A DNA stretch of 7,171 nucleotides from Methanobacteriota archaeon (GTDB lineage Archaea; Thermoplasmatota; Poseidoniia; Poseidoniales; Thalassarchaeaceae), in contig JACNFL010000146.1 in NCBI GenBank assembly GCA_014384685.1, positions 1-7,171 on the forward strand, written 5' to 3'. Positions 1-6,791 of this stretch are shown one piece after another. The stretch's first letter is position 1. Every line of letters starts with the position of its first letter. The notes under the pieces are model-generated. The model was not told the DNA's origin and searched no databases. It saw only the letters and a program-made list of their open reading frames with translations. A program made the translations under genes and the position numbers.

Positions 1-1
1 C

Positions 2-502
2 GCAGGCACTTGTTTAGACCCAATACCAGCGATGTTAGATGTGGCACGCAACCGAGTCACTGACTCACGGGCTGAGCGAGGGGAGGGGCCCGCCAACTTC
101 ATCGAAGGCACAGCAGAAGAAATCCCACTTTCCGACAACTCATTTGATGTAGTCTGTTGTCTCTTTTCATTCAGAGATTTTCAAGATAAGCGTAAGGGGT
201 TAGAAGAAATCCTCAGGGTCTTGAAACCTGGGGGGAAACTGGTAATCTGCGATGCTGGAAAAGCAAATTTCCTACATGGGTGGTTTGGTTGGTTATGGAT
301 GAAACTGTGGGTCGGAACCTACGCTCATCTAGTCTGCAAACAAAATGAACACCCTTGGAAATGGCTAACCAAGACCTATGTTCACTTTGGTACCACTCGT
401 CAATACAAACGAATGATGCGAGAAGTTGGATTTGCTCCAGTGAAGGGTAGACTTTTGTTCCCAGGGATGGCAGTGCGTTTTATCGCTGAAAAACCCGAGT
501 GA
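2..502 (+). CDS. UbiE/MenG-like class I SAM-dependent methyltransferase, 5' end missing
   Basis: C-terminal two thirds of a class I methyltransferase. The frame is open to the left edge and the residues before the first visible ATG (base 32) already read as family sequence (AGTCLDPIPAMLDVAR). This covers the end of strand beta 2, whose acidic residue binds the SAM ribose, so the ATG at 32 is internal and the glycine-rich SAM motif lies outside the window. Counting from that Met, GTAEEIPLSDNSFDVV (26-41) is the strand 3/4 region, FRDFQDKRKGL (47-57) matches the 'LRNVTDKEKAL' type segment of UbiE, and LRVLKPGGKLVI (61-72) is the post-motif typical of UbiE, MenG and COQ5. The end, RQYKRMMREVGF (123-134), also fits that family. 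Such enzymes C-methylate demethylmenaquinone or related quinones. A neighbouring prenyl synthase and isoprenoid reductase support a quinone role, but the substrate cannot be proved. It ends TGA and converges on the next gene with 30 bases between. Confidence 0.8.
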   Translation, partial: AGTCLDPIPAMLDVARNRVTDSRAERGEGPANFIEGTAEEIPLSDNSFDVVCCLFSFRDFQDKRKGLEEILRVLKPGGKLVICDAGKANFLHGWFGWLWMKLWVGTYAHLVCKQNEHPWKWLTKTYVHFGTTRQYKRMMREVGFAPVKGRLLFPGMAVRFIAEKPE

Positions 503-532
503 AATAATGGCTGCTAACCTTACCTAGTTGCT

Positions 533-1666
533 TTAGATGATTATCAGTGGGCGGCGGCAGTCAACTGCTCGACGCAATCCATTTGTGCCTAACAATCTCA
601 TGGCAACTTCCGTTGAAAAATCATTACGACAGAAGGTCCAGAATAGATTTTTTGAGCGACGAGAAATTCGTAATTGCTTTGCCATCGTCTTCTTCAATAT
701 ATTGTCATAATCCGATAATGAAGTGTCACCCGTTTTGTGAGCAAGAATTGCTTCTGCAGCATATTTTCCTGAAATTATTGCTTGCCCGATGCCACCTCCA
801 TTTGATGGCATTACCAAACCAGCTGCATCACCGACTGACAGAACATTATCATTCACTGCTGATTTCACCATTCCACCGAGTGGAATCCAGCCACCTCCGT
901 AAGAGTGTATGGTTAATCCAAGACCATCACAGAATTTGTCTAATCGCTGTTTCAGTGGTACATCAAGGTGATTATATCGTACGCCAATCCCAACATTTGC
1001 GATATCTCCTTTCGGAATTATCCATGCATATCCACCCGGTGCTACACTACCCATGAAAATATCAAATGAATCTGAATCATGACCAGTCACTTGACAGTAG
1101 ATTGTAGGTAACTGGCCATCTGGTCTATCTTCGCTACCTCGCAAGCGTCCAACATGTGCCAAAGCACCTGAAGCATCTATCACATAATCAGCAGTAAATG
1201 AACCGTTGTTTGTACGGTACACTTCTCGATTCAACTTCCTTTGATTTTGCACCTTTCTTAACTCTGTAGCAGTCCTGATTTCAGCCCCCATCGAAACTGC
1301 TCTATCAGCGAGGTGTCCGTCAAATTGAAGACGATGCGCCCCATAACAATCAAGCTCAAACCCATATTCCTTCATTGATGGTGTGTAAACCCTCATCCAC
1401 TCAAGGTACTGGCCCAACACATGGTCAGGGAAATTCCAATATTCCTCAAGCCAGGGGTCTTTTTTGATTGCAGGAAATGCATCACTCATCTCACCCCATG
1501 CCGGGACACACTCTCCACACTGAGCTGGATTACCCACCGTTTGTCGACGCTCAATCACTAACACGTCCATGCCTAATTCTGCCAACCTGTTTGCCGCGGT
1601 TGATCCGCCTGGACCTGACCCGACCACAAGCACCTCTCGATGTTCTGGTTCTGAACCCTTACTCAT
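533..1666 (-). CDS. Geranylgeranyl reductase family FAD-dependent oxidoreductase
   Basis: A 377-residue flavoprotein of the geranylgeranyl reductase family, which saturates double bonds in isoprenoid chains of archaeal lipids, chlorophyll phytyl tails or menaquinone tails. Visible motifs, in order: the N-terminal FAD dinucleotide fold with GSGPGG at 16-21 and the ribose-binding acidic residue E39; a GNPAQCGE segment at 45-52 with the family's typical CGE; YAWIIPKGDIANVGIGV at 213-229, the YxWxFP-like lipid-site motif with Ile for Phe; and the second FAD motif VGDAAG at 278-283, followed by a PSNGGGIG turn at 287-294. Full length for the family. The ATG at 1666 overlaps the end of the prenyl synthase gene by 8 bases and has a strong SD (AGGTGAT) 8 bases upstream, inside that gene, so the two are probably cotranscribed and translationally coupled. 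The substrate could be a digeranylgeranyl lipid or a prenylquinone tail. Confidence 0.92.
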   Translation of the reverse strand: MSKGSEPEHREVLVVGSGPGGSTAANRLAELGMDVLVIERRQTVGNPAQCGECVPAWGEMSDAFPAIKKDPWLEEYWNFPDHVLGQYLEWMRVYTPSMKEYGFELDCYGAHRLQFDGHLADRAVSMGAEIRTATELRKVQNQRKLNREVYRTNNGSFTADYVIDASGALAHVGRLRGSEDRPDGQLPTIYCQVTGHDSDSFDIFMGSVAPGGYAWIIPKGDIANVGIGVRYNHLDVPLKQRLDKFCDGLGLTIHSYGGGWIPLGGMVKSAVNDNVLSVGDAAGLVMPSNGGGIGQAIISGKYAAEAILAHKTGDTSLSDYDNILKKTMAKQLRISRRSKNLFWTFCRNDFSTEVAMRLLGTNGLRRAVDCRRPLIII

Positions 1667-2648
1667 GTCGGTCCATCACCTGTTTTGTTAGCCACTCTAG
1701 GGCGTCCCTTGCTTCACATTTTGGAAACTGAAGAAGGGCATCAATAGCCCGTTCAAGATGATTATTCGTAAGAGTCTGTGCATAACCAAAACTCCCTGCG
1801 CGATTTAGCAGTTCAGTTAATTCATCCCACAATCCATCATGAAATCCAGAGATAACATCGGCTAATCTTCGGCGGTCGTCACCGTGTGAAAGGGTCAATG
1901 AATGGATTAATGGGAGCGTCATTTTTCCTTCGATTACATCTGTACCACGAGGTTTTCCCATTCGCTCATCGCCTTCAAGGTCGAGCAAATCATCAACAAT
2001 TTGGAAGGCAAGGCCTAATTCTAGCCCAAATTGACCTAAGATATCTGCTAATTCAGGACTAGAGCCGGCAACTAAAGCGGCTGCAGTACATCCGGCTGCA
2101 AATGGGCCTGCAGTTTTGCCAGAAATAATCTCATAGTAATCTTCAGGAGTCGTTGCTAAGTTACCTACATGACGAAGTTGCATCAATTCTGCGGAAGCAA
2201 TTTGTGCACAGTAACCTGATATTAGCCGAACTATTTGTTCCTCATACCTACCCCCAAGCCCAAAACCTTCAACGAAAAGATAGTCTCCAGCTATTAGCGC
2301 TCTAGCAGTATCATAGCGCTCATGCAATGTTGGTACATTGCGCCGAAACTTTGCCCCGTCATTGATATCATCATGAACAAGAGTTGCAGTGTGGATCATC
2401 TCAAAAGCAAGTGCTAGTGGCATTGCTTCACTCTCATCCTTCCCGCCTGCTAATTGATAGGAAAGTAGGAGCAAGATTGGCCGCCACCGTTTCCCACCAG
2501 CCATCAGAACTTCTCTTGCAAGTGCCATTATTTCGGCATTTTCACCTTTACTAGCATTCTCAACATGAGCGAGTAAAGCAGATTCAAACCTATCACGAAC
2601 ATCCTCAATAAATGCGATGTGATTATCTGCTGATTGCATTCGACTCAT
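1659..2648 (-). CDS. Polyprenyl (isoprenyl) diphosphate synthase, trans type, probably long-chain
   Basis: Condenses isopentenyl diphosphate onto an allylic diphosphate to make all-trans prenyl diphosphates. Numbered from the ATG at 2648 (329 residues, usual for the family): GKRWRP at 52-57 binds the IPP diphosphate; the first Asp-rich motif DDIND is at 93-97; GKTAGPF is near 177-183; the second Asp-rich motif DDLLD is at 219-223, followed by GKPRGTDVIEGK from 231. Both motifs are intact, so it should be active. The residue five places before the first motif is Ala (HTATLVHDD), as in long-chain octaprenyl-type synthases; archaeal C20 synthases often have Phe there. The open frame runs back to 2813, but the extra 55 residues resemble no family sequence and overlap the divergent gene, so the start is set at 2648. 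A second ATG at 2639 is equally possible for a leaderless transcript. First gene of an operon with the reductase. Confidence 0.9.
   Translation of the reverse strand: MSRMQSADNHIAFIEDVRDRFESALLAHVENASKGENAEIMALAREVLMAGGKRWRPILLLLSYQLAGGKDESEAMPLALAFEMIHTATLVHDDINDGAKFRRNVPTLHERYDTARALIAGDYLFVEGFGLGGRYEEQIVRLISGYCAQIASAELMQLRHVGNLATTPEDYYEIISGKTAGPFAAGCTAAALVAGSSPELADILGQFGLELGLAFQIVDDLLDLEGDERMGKPRGTDVIEGKMTLPLIHSLTLSHGDDRRRLADVISGFHDGLWDELTELLNRAGSFGYAQTLTNNHLERAIDALLQFPKCEARDALEWLTKQVMDRHE
1675..1681 (-). promoter_or_regulatory. Shine-Dalgarno site of the reductase gene, inside the prenyl synthase gene
   Basis: AGGTGAT on the minus strand lies 8 bases before the ATG at 1666 and matches the archaeal anti-SD CACCT core. 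It falls within the last codons of the upstream gene, which suits translational coupling and fixes the reductase start. Confidence 0.65.
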
Positions 2649-2665
2649 CCATTGCACAAGGGTCG

Positions 2666-2673
2666 GATATATC
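2666..2673. promoter_or_regulatory. Palindromic TATA-like element in the divergent promoter region
   Basis: GATATATC is a perfect 8-base palindrome in the 64-base gap between the divergent prenyl synthase and HemC-like genes. An archaeal TATA box centred here would predict initiation about 26 bases away: near 2695 rightwards, leaving a short leader holding the SD of the HemC-like gene, and near 2644 leftwards, leaving a nearly leaderless transcript starting at the ATG at 2639. No clear BRE is visible on either side, so the call rests on sequence and spacing. Confidence 0.4.
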
Positions 2674-2700
2674 AACAGGTGGCTGAGGGGAACCGATACA

Positions 2701-2707
2701 GGAAGTG
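2701..2707 (+). promoter_or_regulatory. Shine-Dalgarno site of the HemC-like gene
   Basis: GGAAGTG lies 5 bases before the ATG at 2713. The same heptamer at the same distance precedes the pilus ATPase start at 6775, which supports both start choices. Confidence 0.55.
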
Positions 2708-2712
2708 CGATA

Positions 2713-3744
2713 ATGAGCGAGGATGAGCCACTGTTGATTGCTCGCGCTCCTACCGATTCAGCTGACCTTCTCGGTGCTTTTGCAGGATTAGATAATATTG
2801 AAATTGAATTCACTGAAGTATCAACAAACTCCCTTAATGAAGGGTTTGAGAAATTACAAAATGGTGAGACTGACCTCTTATTAGCCGCCGCAAATGACGT
2901 CTCTAAATTAGGCGAATTAGAACAAGGATTGATGATAGTAGGGGCACTACCACTACGTGACTGGAATTATGTCCTAGTAAGTGAAGACCGCCCCAATCAC
3001 CTTCCTAAGAATGCAATTGTCTTGAGTCAAAACCAACTGGTACGTAGGCAACTCCGAAGATTCCGACCTGATGCAAGAGTTCGCTCACCAAAAGCCCACC
3101 TTGGAATAACTGAAACTGAAAAACCAGAATCACTAGATTACGACGATATCTACTCATTCGTTAATTGGGCCGAAGAATTGCGCCAATCTGAAGAAATTGA
3201 CGGTTATGCAATCCCACGCCACATCCACCGTCTAGCTGGTTTCAAAACTCGGCGCCACGCACTCACGCAAGATGCTGCCGAAGACGAATTATTCCGATTT
3301 CTACCTTTACCTCACGCTGGAACTATCATTATCATTGGTAGAACAGGATTTCCTCGAAATAAAATATCAGCCATGCTTGACCATGAAGCAGAGACTTCGT
3401 GGCAAGTAAATGAAATACTTCTGAAAAATATGAATTCTGATATTAAGAATAAAGTCGGCATTCTAGTAAGGCATAGACAACCAGGAACTCTGATTCGTGA
3501 AGCAGAACGAAAGCGAGATCTATTGACCCGGAATGTGCTCGTTGACCCCGAAGGAGAACTCACTACTAATGAAGTGAAAGTTGATATTCAAATTGAACTT
3601 GTAAGCCACAGGGGAAACTCCACCATCAGCATGCAAAGAATAGCAGATTTGCAAGATACTACAGTAGTCACAAATTTCCTCTCCGATGAGTGGTCAAATT
3701 TAGTAAAACTTGGAACCCGTGATGGGAAATTCCTTGACCTCTAA
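2713..3744 (+). CDS. HemC-like (hydroxymethylbilane synthase fold) protein lacking the cofactor cysteine
   Basis: 343 residues. The order of segments follows hydroxymethylbilane synthase, which polymerises four porphobilinogens in tetrapyrrole synthesis: an N-terminal LLIAR (7-11, Arg where E. coli has R11); FEKLQNGETDLLLAAANDV (45-63), matching the 'ALLdGeIDiAVHSlKDvP' region with D62 at the catalytic Asp position; EQGLMIVGALPLRD (70-83); RRQ with RPD after it (111-120), like the 'SSLRRQ...RPD' segment; DGYAIPRHIHRLAG (163-176); and FLPLPHAGTIIIIGR (196-210), like 'LPApGQGAlaIeaR'. HemC attaches its dipyrromethane cofactor to an invariant Cys in the third domain. This protein has no Cys anywhere, and the 'GGC' segment is unrecognisable (about 240-260). 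It may be a degenerate paralogue with a binding or regulatory role, or a divergent enzyme. The fold is assigned by eye from motif order, so homology is likely but unproved. About 40 C-terminal residues match nothing I recognise. Confidence 0.62.
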   Translation: MSEDEPLLIARAPTDSADLLGAFAGLDNIEIEFTEVSTNSLNEGFEKLQNGETDLLLAAANDVSKLGELEQGLMIVGALPLRDWNYVLVSEDRPNHLPKNAIVLSQNQLVRRQLRRFRPDARVRSPKAHLGITETEKPESLDYDDIYSFVNWAEELRQSEEIDGYAIPRHIHRLAGFKTRRHALTQDAAEDELFRFLPLPHAGTIIIIGRTGFPRNKISAMLDHEAETSWQVNEILLKNMNSDIKNKVGILVRHRQPGTLIREAERKRDLLTRNVLVDPEGELTTNEVKVDIQIELVSHRGNSTISMQRIADLQDTTVVTNFLSDEWSNLVKLGTRDGKFLDL

Positions 3745-3765
3745 AACTGTAATCCAAGACACTTT

Positions 3766-3787
3766 TGTGATTATGTGGAAAATCACA
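3766..3787. repeat. Inverted repeat, 7-bp arms with 8-base spacer
   Basis: TGTGATT (3766-3772) and AATCACA (3781-3787) are perfect inverted copies around an 8-base spacer, 21 bases after the stop of the HemC-like gene and well upstream of the SAP-repeat gene. It could be an operator half-site pair for a dimeric regulator of the downstream gene, or a weak hairpin at the end of the upstream transcript. There is no long T run on the plus strand after it, which weakens the terminator reading. The rest of 3745-3901 shows no convincing TATA box or gene. Confidence 0.5.
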
Positions 3788-3888
3788 TCTTAGAACTATC
3801 TCGGTTTCTACCATTAGCCACCACAACCGCCACTTTCGCGCACTCATCAAGCGCAACATAGATGTTTGGAACGTGAAGACTACACCGT

Positions 3889-3894
3889 AGGTGA
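3889..3894 (+). promoter_or_regulatory. Shine-Dalgarno site deciding the TTG start of the SAP-repeat gene
   Basis: AGGTGA lies 7 bases before the TTG at 3902. The earlier in-frame TTG at 3866 has no comparable site, so 3902 is preferred. Confidence 0.55.
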
Positions 3895-3901
3895 ACGGGG
3901 T

Positions 3902-5527
3902 TTGGCCATCAACACAAAGTTGCTGAATTCGCTTTTTCAGGCGAAACTCGCAGAGTTAAGGGACCTTGCTGTGGAAAATAACCTCCCAAAAACCAGCAAT
4001 GTTGAACAACTGCGGGCAAAATTGATTGCAACACTAGTTTTGAACCAATTTGACTTCACTGATTCGAGCATCAACAAGATGCAAAATGATGAGTTGACTA
4101 AAATTCTCGGACTCTTTGGAGTAAAGAAATCTGGCTCGAAAAAAGCAAAGATGCGTCGGCTCTGGCTTCATCTAAATGGATACCCGAAAAAACTCAATGT
4201 TTCAACCATTGGTGATATGACACGCGAAGAGTTACATGCACTTTGTGTTACATTTGATTTACCACGCTCTGGAAACAAGAATGTCCTGATGGGAAGAGTT
4301 GCCGGAGTGCTGTCATCTGAAGAGAAATCTTGGGGCAAGGTGAAGAAAAGTTTGCGAACTGGGCATAGGACCATTGACACAAACGTTGAGGTCGAGTTAG
4401 ATGGTGAGACAGACGACCCAGAGCCAGTCACACCTGTTGAAGTGATTGAAAGCCCTGAGCCTGTTGAATTACCTCCTGAATTAGATGAAGAAATATTAGA
4501 CGCACCGACACCAACACCAGTCACCTTAGATGAAGGAGCAGGTGAGGCATTAGTACGTCTTGAATCACGTAAAGCTGAACTCACTAGTCATCTAAGAGAA
4601 TTCTTGTTAATAGGGAGAGAACAGGATGAGGACGATGTTTCCGCATTCATTGAAGATTTAGGTCGCTTAGGATTTGGAATTGAGCACGAAGTTGTGCGAG
4701 GACAAATTTTGGATGAATTGCAACAGATGATTCAATTGAAGCAACAGGAAGATTCTGCTCGCTCTGCATTGCCCGGTTCCTGGCGTGAAAAACAAGCACT
4801 TCGCCAGTTAGAAGATGCCCGCCCTAAATTACTTGACAAGTTAGATGAAATCCTTGAAAGGAGAGGTGGTGAAATCGCTTCTGCTAGAGTTGATTTTGAA
4901 AATGCCGCACTAGATGTTGGTTTAGATTTGGAATTGGCTGCGATTAGTGGCAGAGTACATGGTTTGTTTGACCTGCAAGTATCACTACGTGCTAGTGAGG
5001 AAGAACTCGACCCAGTTACTGCAAGGCGCCACCGAGCGATGGAGACGCTCTATCACCGAAGCCACGACCTTAGCGATGAGGCAATGGCTCAACTAGGAAA
5101 GATTGAGACACAGATGGAAGCGTTTGAACGAGTTGTTGAAACGATTGTTCGACGCTCTGAAGGTGAATTTGGACCTACCGAACACGCACTTCTTGTTCGA
5201 TTCCTTGAACGTAGGGGCTGGGACCCAAATCAACCAGAGGTTCGACCAAGATTGCTAGCCGCTGCAGGTATTTTAGCCGCTGAAATGGGGTACGTTGACG
5301 CTGCCGATATTCCGTCTCTACCAACTTCAATTTCCCTAGATGCGGAAAAGGTATCCGATGTTGTTGATTCAATGAGAGATATTCTCACAGAGATGGGAAG
5401 GGCCCCTCCAACGATTGAATCTGCGACTTCTGTTGAAAGTAATGAAGAATTAGAATCTAATAGAGTAAAGTCAAAACTTGACGCTGCAGATGCATTACTT
5501 CGTAAACTAAACCGCGGTGAAAATTGA
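3902..5527 (+). CDS. Triple SAP-like repeat protein with acidic linker and long helical C-terminal region
   Basis: Unrecognised as a named gene; 541 residues from the TTG at 3902. The frame is open from a TTG at 3866, which would add 12 residues but lacks an SD. The N-terminus holds three SAP-like helix-turn-helix repeats, at about 8-45, 55-91 and 101-138. Each has an ExL core followed by a hydrophobic helix, a turn (NLPKTSN, GVKKSGSK, DLPRSGNK) and a second basic helix. The core Glu residues are E18, E64 and E110, an exact 46-residue period. SAP motifs usually bind DNA or RNA. A Glu/Pro-rich acidic linker follows (about 161-213), then a charged region predicted by eye to be helical and partly coiled-coil (214-418), a compact segment (419-475) and a short C-terminal helix. 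No signal peptide or membrane segment, so probably cytoplasmic. A nucleic-acid-associated structural or regulatory role is inferred. It sits alone on its strand, converging on the ATPase gene with 9 bases between stops. Confidence 0.85.
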   Translation: MAINTKLLNSLFQAKLAELRDLAVENNLPKTSNVEQLRAKLIATLVLNQFDFTDSSINKMQNDELTKILGLFGVKKSGSKKAKMRRLWLHLNGYPKKLNVSTIGDMTREELHALCVTFDLPRSGNKNVLMGRVAGVLSSEEKSWGKVKKSLRTGHRTIDTNVEVELDGETDDPEPVTPVEVIESPEPVELPPELDEEILDAPTPTPVTLDEGAGEALVRLESRKAELTSHLREFLLIGREQDEDDVSAFIEDLGRLGFGIEHEVVRGQILDELQQMIQLKQQEDSARSALPGSWREKQALRQLEDARPKLLDKLDEILERRGGEIASARVDFENAALDVGLDLELAAISGRVHGLFDLQVSLRASEEELDPVTARRHRAMETLYHRSHDLSDEAMAQLGKIETQMEAFERVVETIVRRSEGEFGPTEHALLVRFLERRGWDPNQPEVRPRLLAAAGILAAEMGYVDAADIPSLPTSISLDAEKVSDVVDSMRDILTEMGRAPPTIESATSVESNEELESNRVKSKLDAADALLRKLNRGEN

Positions 5528-5536
5528 ATATCATTT

Positions 5537-6775
5537 TCATTGGCGTGAATAAAAAGTTTGCAGAATCTGAGCAACGCTTTCAATGTCACGAATTCCCCTT
5601 GAAATCATATCCATCAAAATCTTCTCTCGCTGCCTAACATGAGCCTCAAAATCAGCTGGGCGACAACCGACTGCGGTGCAAATCAATTCCCTCAATTTAC
5701 TTGGTACCCCTGTTTGAGTTGTAGTATCTGTAGCCGGATCATACTTCCAAATAGGATTGAGGCGAGGTCTGTCGCCTTCCATTCCAGCGATTTCAGCGAT
5801 TTCCATAATTCGACGTATCTGCTTACCATCTTTGTTAATTCGGCTTTGTACAATAATCAAATCAAGCCCACTCATCATGATTGACGGAACACTCATCGGT
5901 GGGCTAGTCATCCTCGTTACAGTTTCCATTGCCGTATTTGCGTGAAGGCTACCAAATGAACCGTCGTGACCAGTATTCATTGCAGTCAATAGAGTAGATG
6001 CCTCTGGGCCTCTTACTTCACCGACAATAATTCGGTCAGGTCGCATACGCAGGCTTGACCTCAAGCAATCATCCATATCGACTTCGCTAGTGCCATCAGG
6101 ACGCTCAGACCGAGTCTCCATACGCAACCAATGGTCATGGAATAATTGTAATTCTGCGGTATCTTCAACAGTCAACAATCTCTTATCCCAAGGGATGAAC
6201 ATGCCAAGGCAATTTAGAGTGGTTGTTTTTCCTGAACCTGTACCACCCGAAATAATGAAGTTAGCAGGTCGAGAGCCAAGACCATCAACCCAGCACCACA
6301 TAGTAGCAGCAAGGGACACATCAATCGTACCAAATTCAATCAAATCAATGATTGTAATTGGGTCGGCTCGGAATTTTCGAATGGTTAGAGTAGGTCCGTC
6401 TGGAGAAACCGGTGGAATAACTCCATTCACTCTGCTTCCATCAGGCAATCTACCATCAAACAGAGGAACTTTCCCCGGCCCATCACCTAGTGGGACGTTG
6501 GTAAACGCAGCAATATTTGCCGCAATCTTCAATCCTTCATCATCTTCAATCCAAATATTCGTTCGGCACATACCATGCTCACGGTGAGCCACTTTCACAC
6601 ATTGTTGCCCACCATTGTACATCACTTCCTCAAGTAAATCATCTTCTAAAAGTGGTTTCAGAGCACCGTAGGGATTTGCCGGAGTATTTCCATCAACATG
6701 ATACATTGGGCTTGGGTGATTACGCTCCATGTAAATCGTAACGTTGTCATATCTTGCCATGATGTCTTCACTCAT
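5537..6775 (-). CDS. Type II/IV secretion-type ATPase of the TadA/CpaF/FlaI family (pilus assembly motor)
   Basis: A 412-residue cytoplasmic hexameric ATPase that powers assembly of type IV pilus-like filaments. Numbered from the ATG at 6775: an N-terminal domain with GDGPGKVPLFDGRLPDGSRV (about 97-116), typical of the TadA/CpaF branch; TIRKF before the core; Walker A GGTGSGKT at 177-184; Asp box TVEDTAELQL at 202-211; Walker B-like RIIVGEVRG at 248-256; His box GSFGSLHANT at 272-281. All motifs are intact. The open frame extends to 6862, but that would overlap the preceding gene and adds a non-family peptide. The ATG at 6775 lies 16 bases after that gene's stop, with GGAAGTG 5 bases upstream, so it is the likely start. 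Cotranscription with the preceding membrane protein gene is probable. Whether the filament is an adhesive pilus or an archaellum-like one cannot be told here. Confidence 0.93.
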   Translation of the reverse strand: MSEDIMARYDNVTIYMERNHPSPMYHVDGNTPANPYGALKPLLEDDLLEEVMYNGGQQCVKVAHREHGMCRTNIWIEDDEGLKIAANIAAFTNVPLGDGPGKVPLFDGRLPDGSRVNGVIPPVSPDGPTLTIRKFRADPITIIDLIEFGTIDVSLAATMWCWVDGLGSRPANFIISGGTGSGKTTTLNCLGMFIPWDKRLLTVEDTAELQLFHDHWLRMETRSERPDGTSEVDMDDCLRSSLRMRPDRIIVGEVRGPEASTLLTAMNTGHDGSFGSLHANTAMETVTRMTSPPMSVPSIMMSGLDLIIVQSRINKDGKQIRRIMEIAEIAGMEGDRPRLNPIWKYDPATDTTTQTGVPSKLRELICTAVGCRPADFEAHVRQREKILMDMISRGIRDIESVAQILQTFYSRQ

Positions 6776-6780
6776 TTTTT

Positions 6781-6787
6781 CACTTCC
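6781..6787 (-). promoter_or_regulatory. Shine-Dalgarno site of the ATPase gene
   Basis: GGAAGTG on the minus strand, 5 bases before the ATG at 6775 and inside the 16-base gap after the preceding stop. It fixes the ATPase start against the longer open frame. Confidence 0.6.
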
Positions 6788-6791
6788 ATTT

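Noticed and set aside
503..532. Terminator between the convergent methyltransferase and reductase genes
   Set aside because: Only 30 bases, with no convincing hairpin or T run on either strand.
547..1056. Plus-strand open frame opposite the reductase gene
   Set aside because: Antisense to a clear flavoprotein with intact motifs; His/Leu-rich composition typical of a shadow frame.
2649..2813. 55-residue N-terminal extension of the prenyl synthase frame
   Set aside because: It resembles no family sequence, covers the divergent promoter region and runs antisense through the start of the HemC-like gene; the family-length protein starts at 2648 or 2639.
3312..3563. Minus-strand open frame opposite the HemC-like gene
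   Set aside because: Short, no recognisable domain and no SD; the plus-strand frame has coherent family-like structure.
3766..3787. CRP-type binding site
   Set aside because: The arms TGTGA/TCACA are 12 bases apart instead of 6 and the gene content is archaeal; kept only as an inverted repeat.
4168..4584. Minus-strand Ser/Thr-rich open frame opposite the SAP-repeat gene
   Set aside because: Low-complexity mirror of the acidic linker; no SD or family resemblance.
6090..6587. Plus-strand open frame opposite the ATPase gene
   Set aside because: Antisense to the Walker A and N-terminal regions of a well-supported ATPase; a shadow of its codons.
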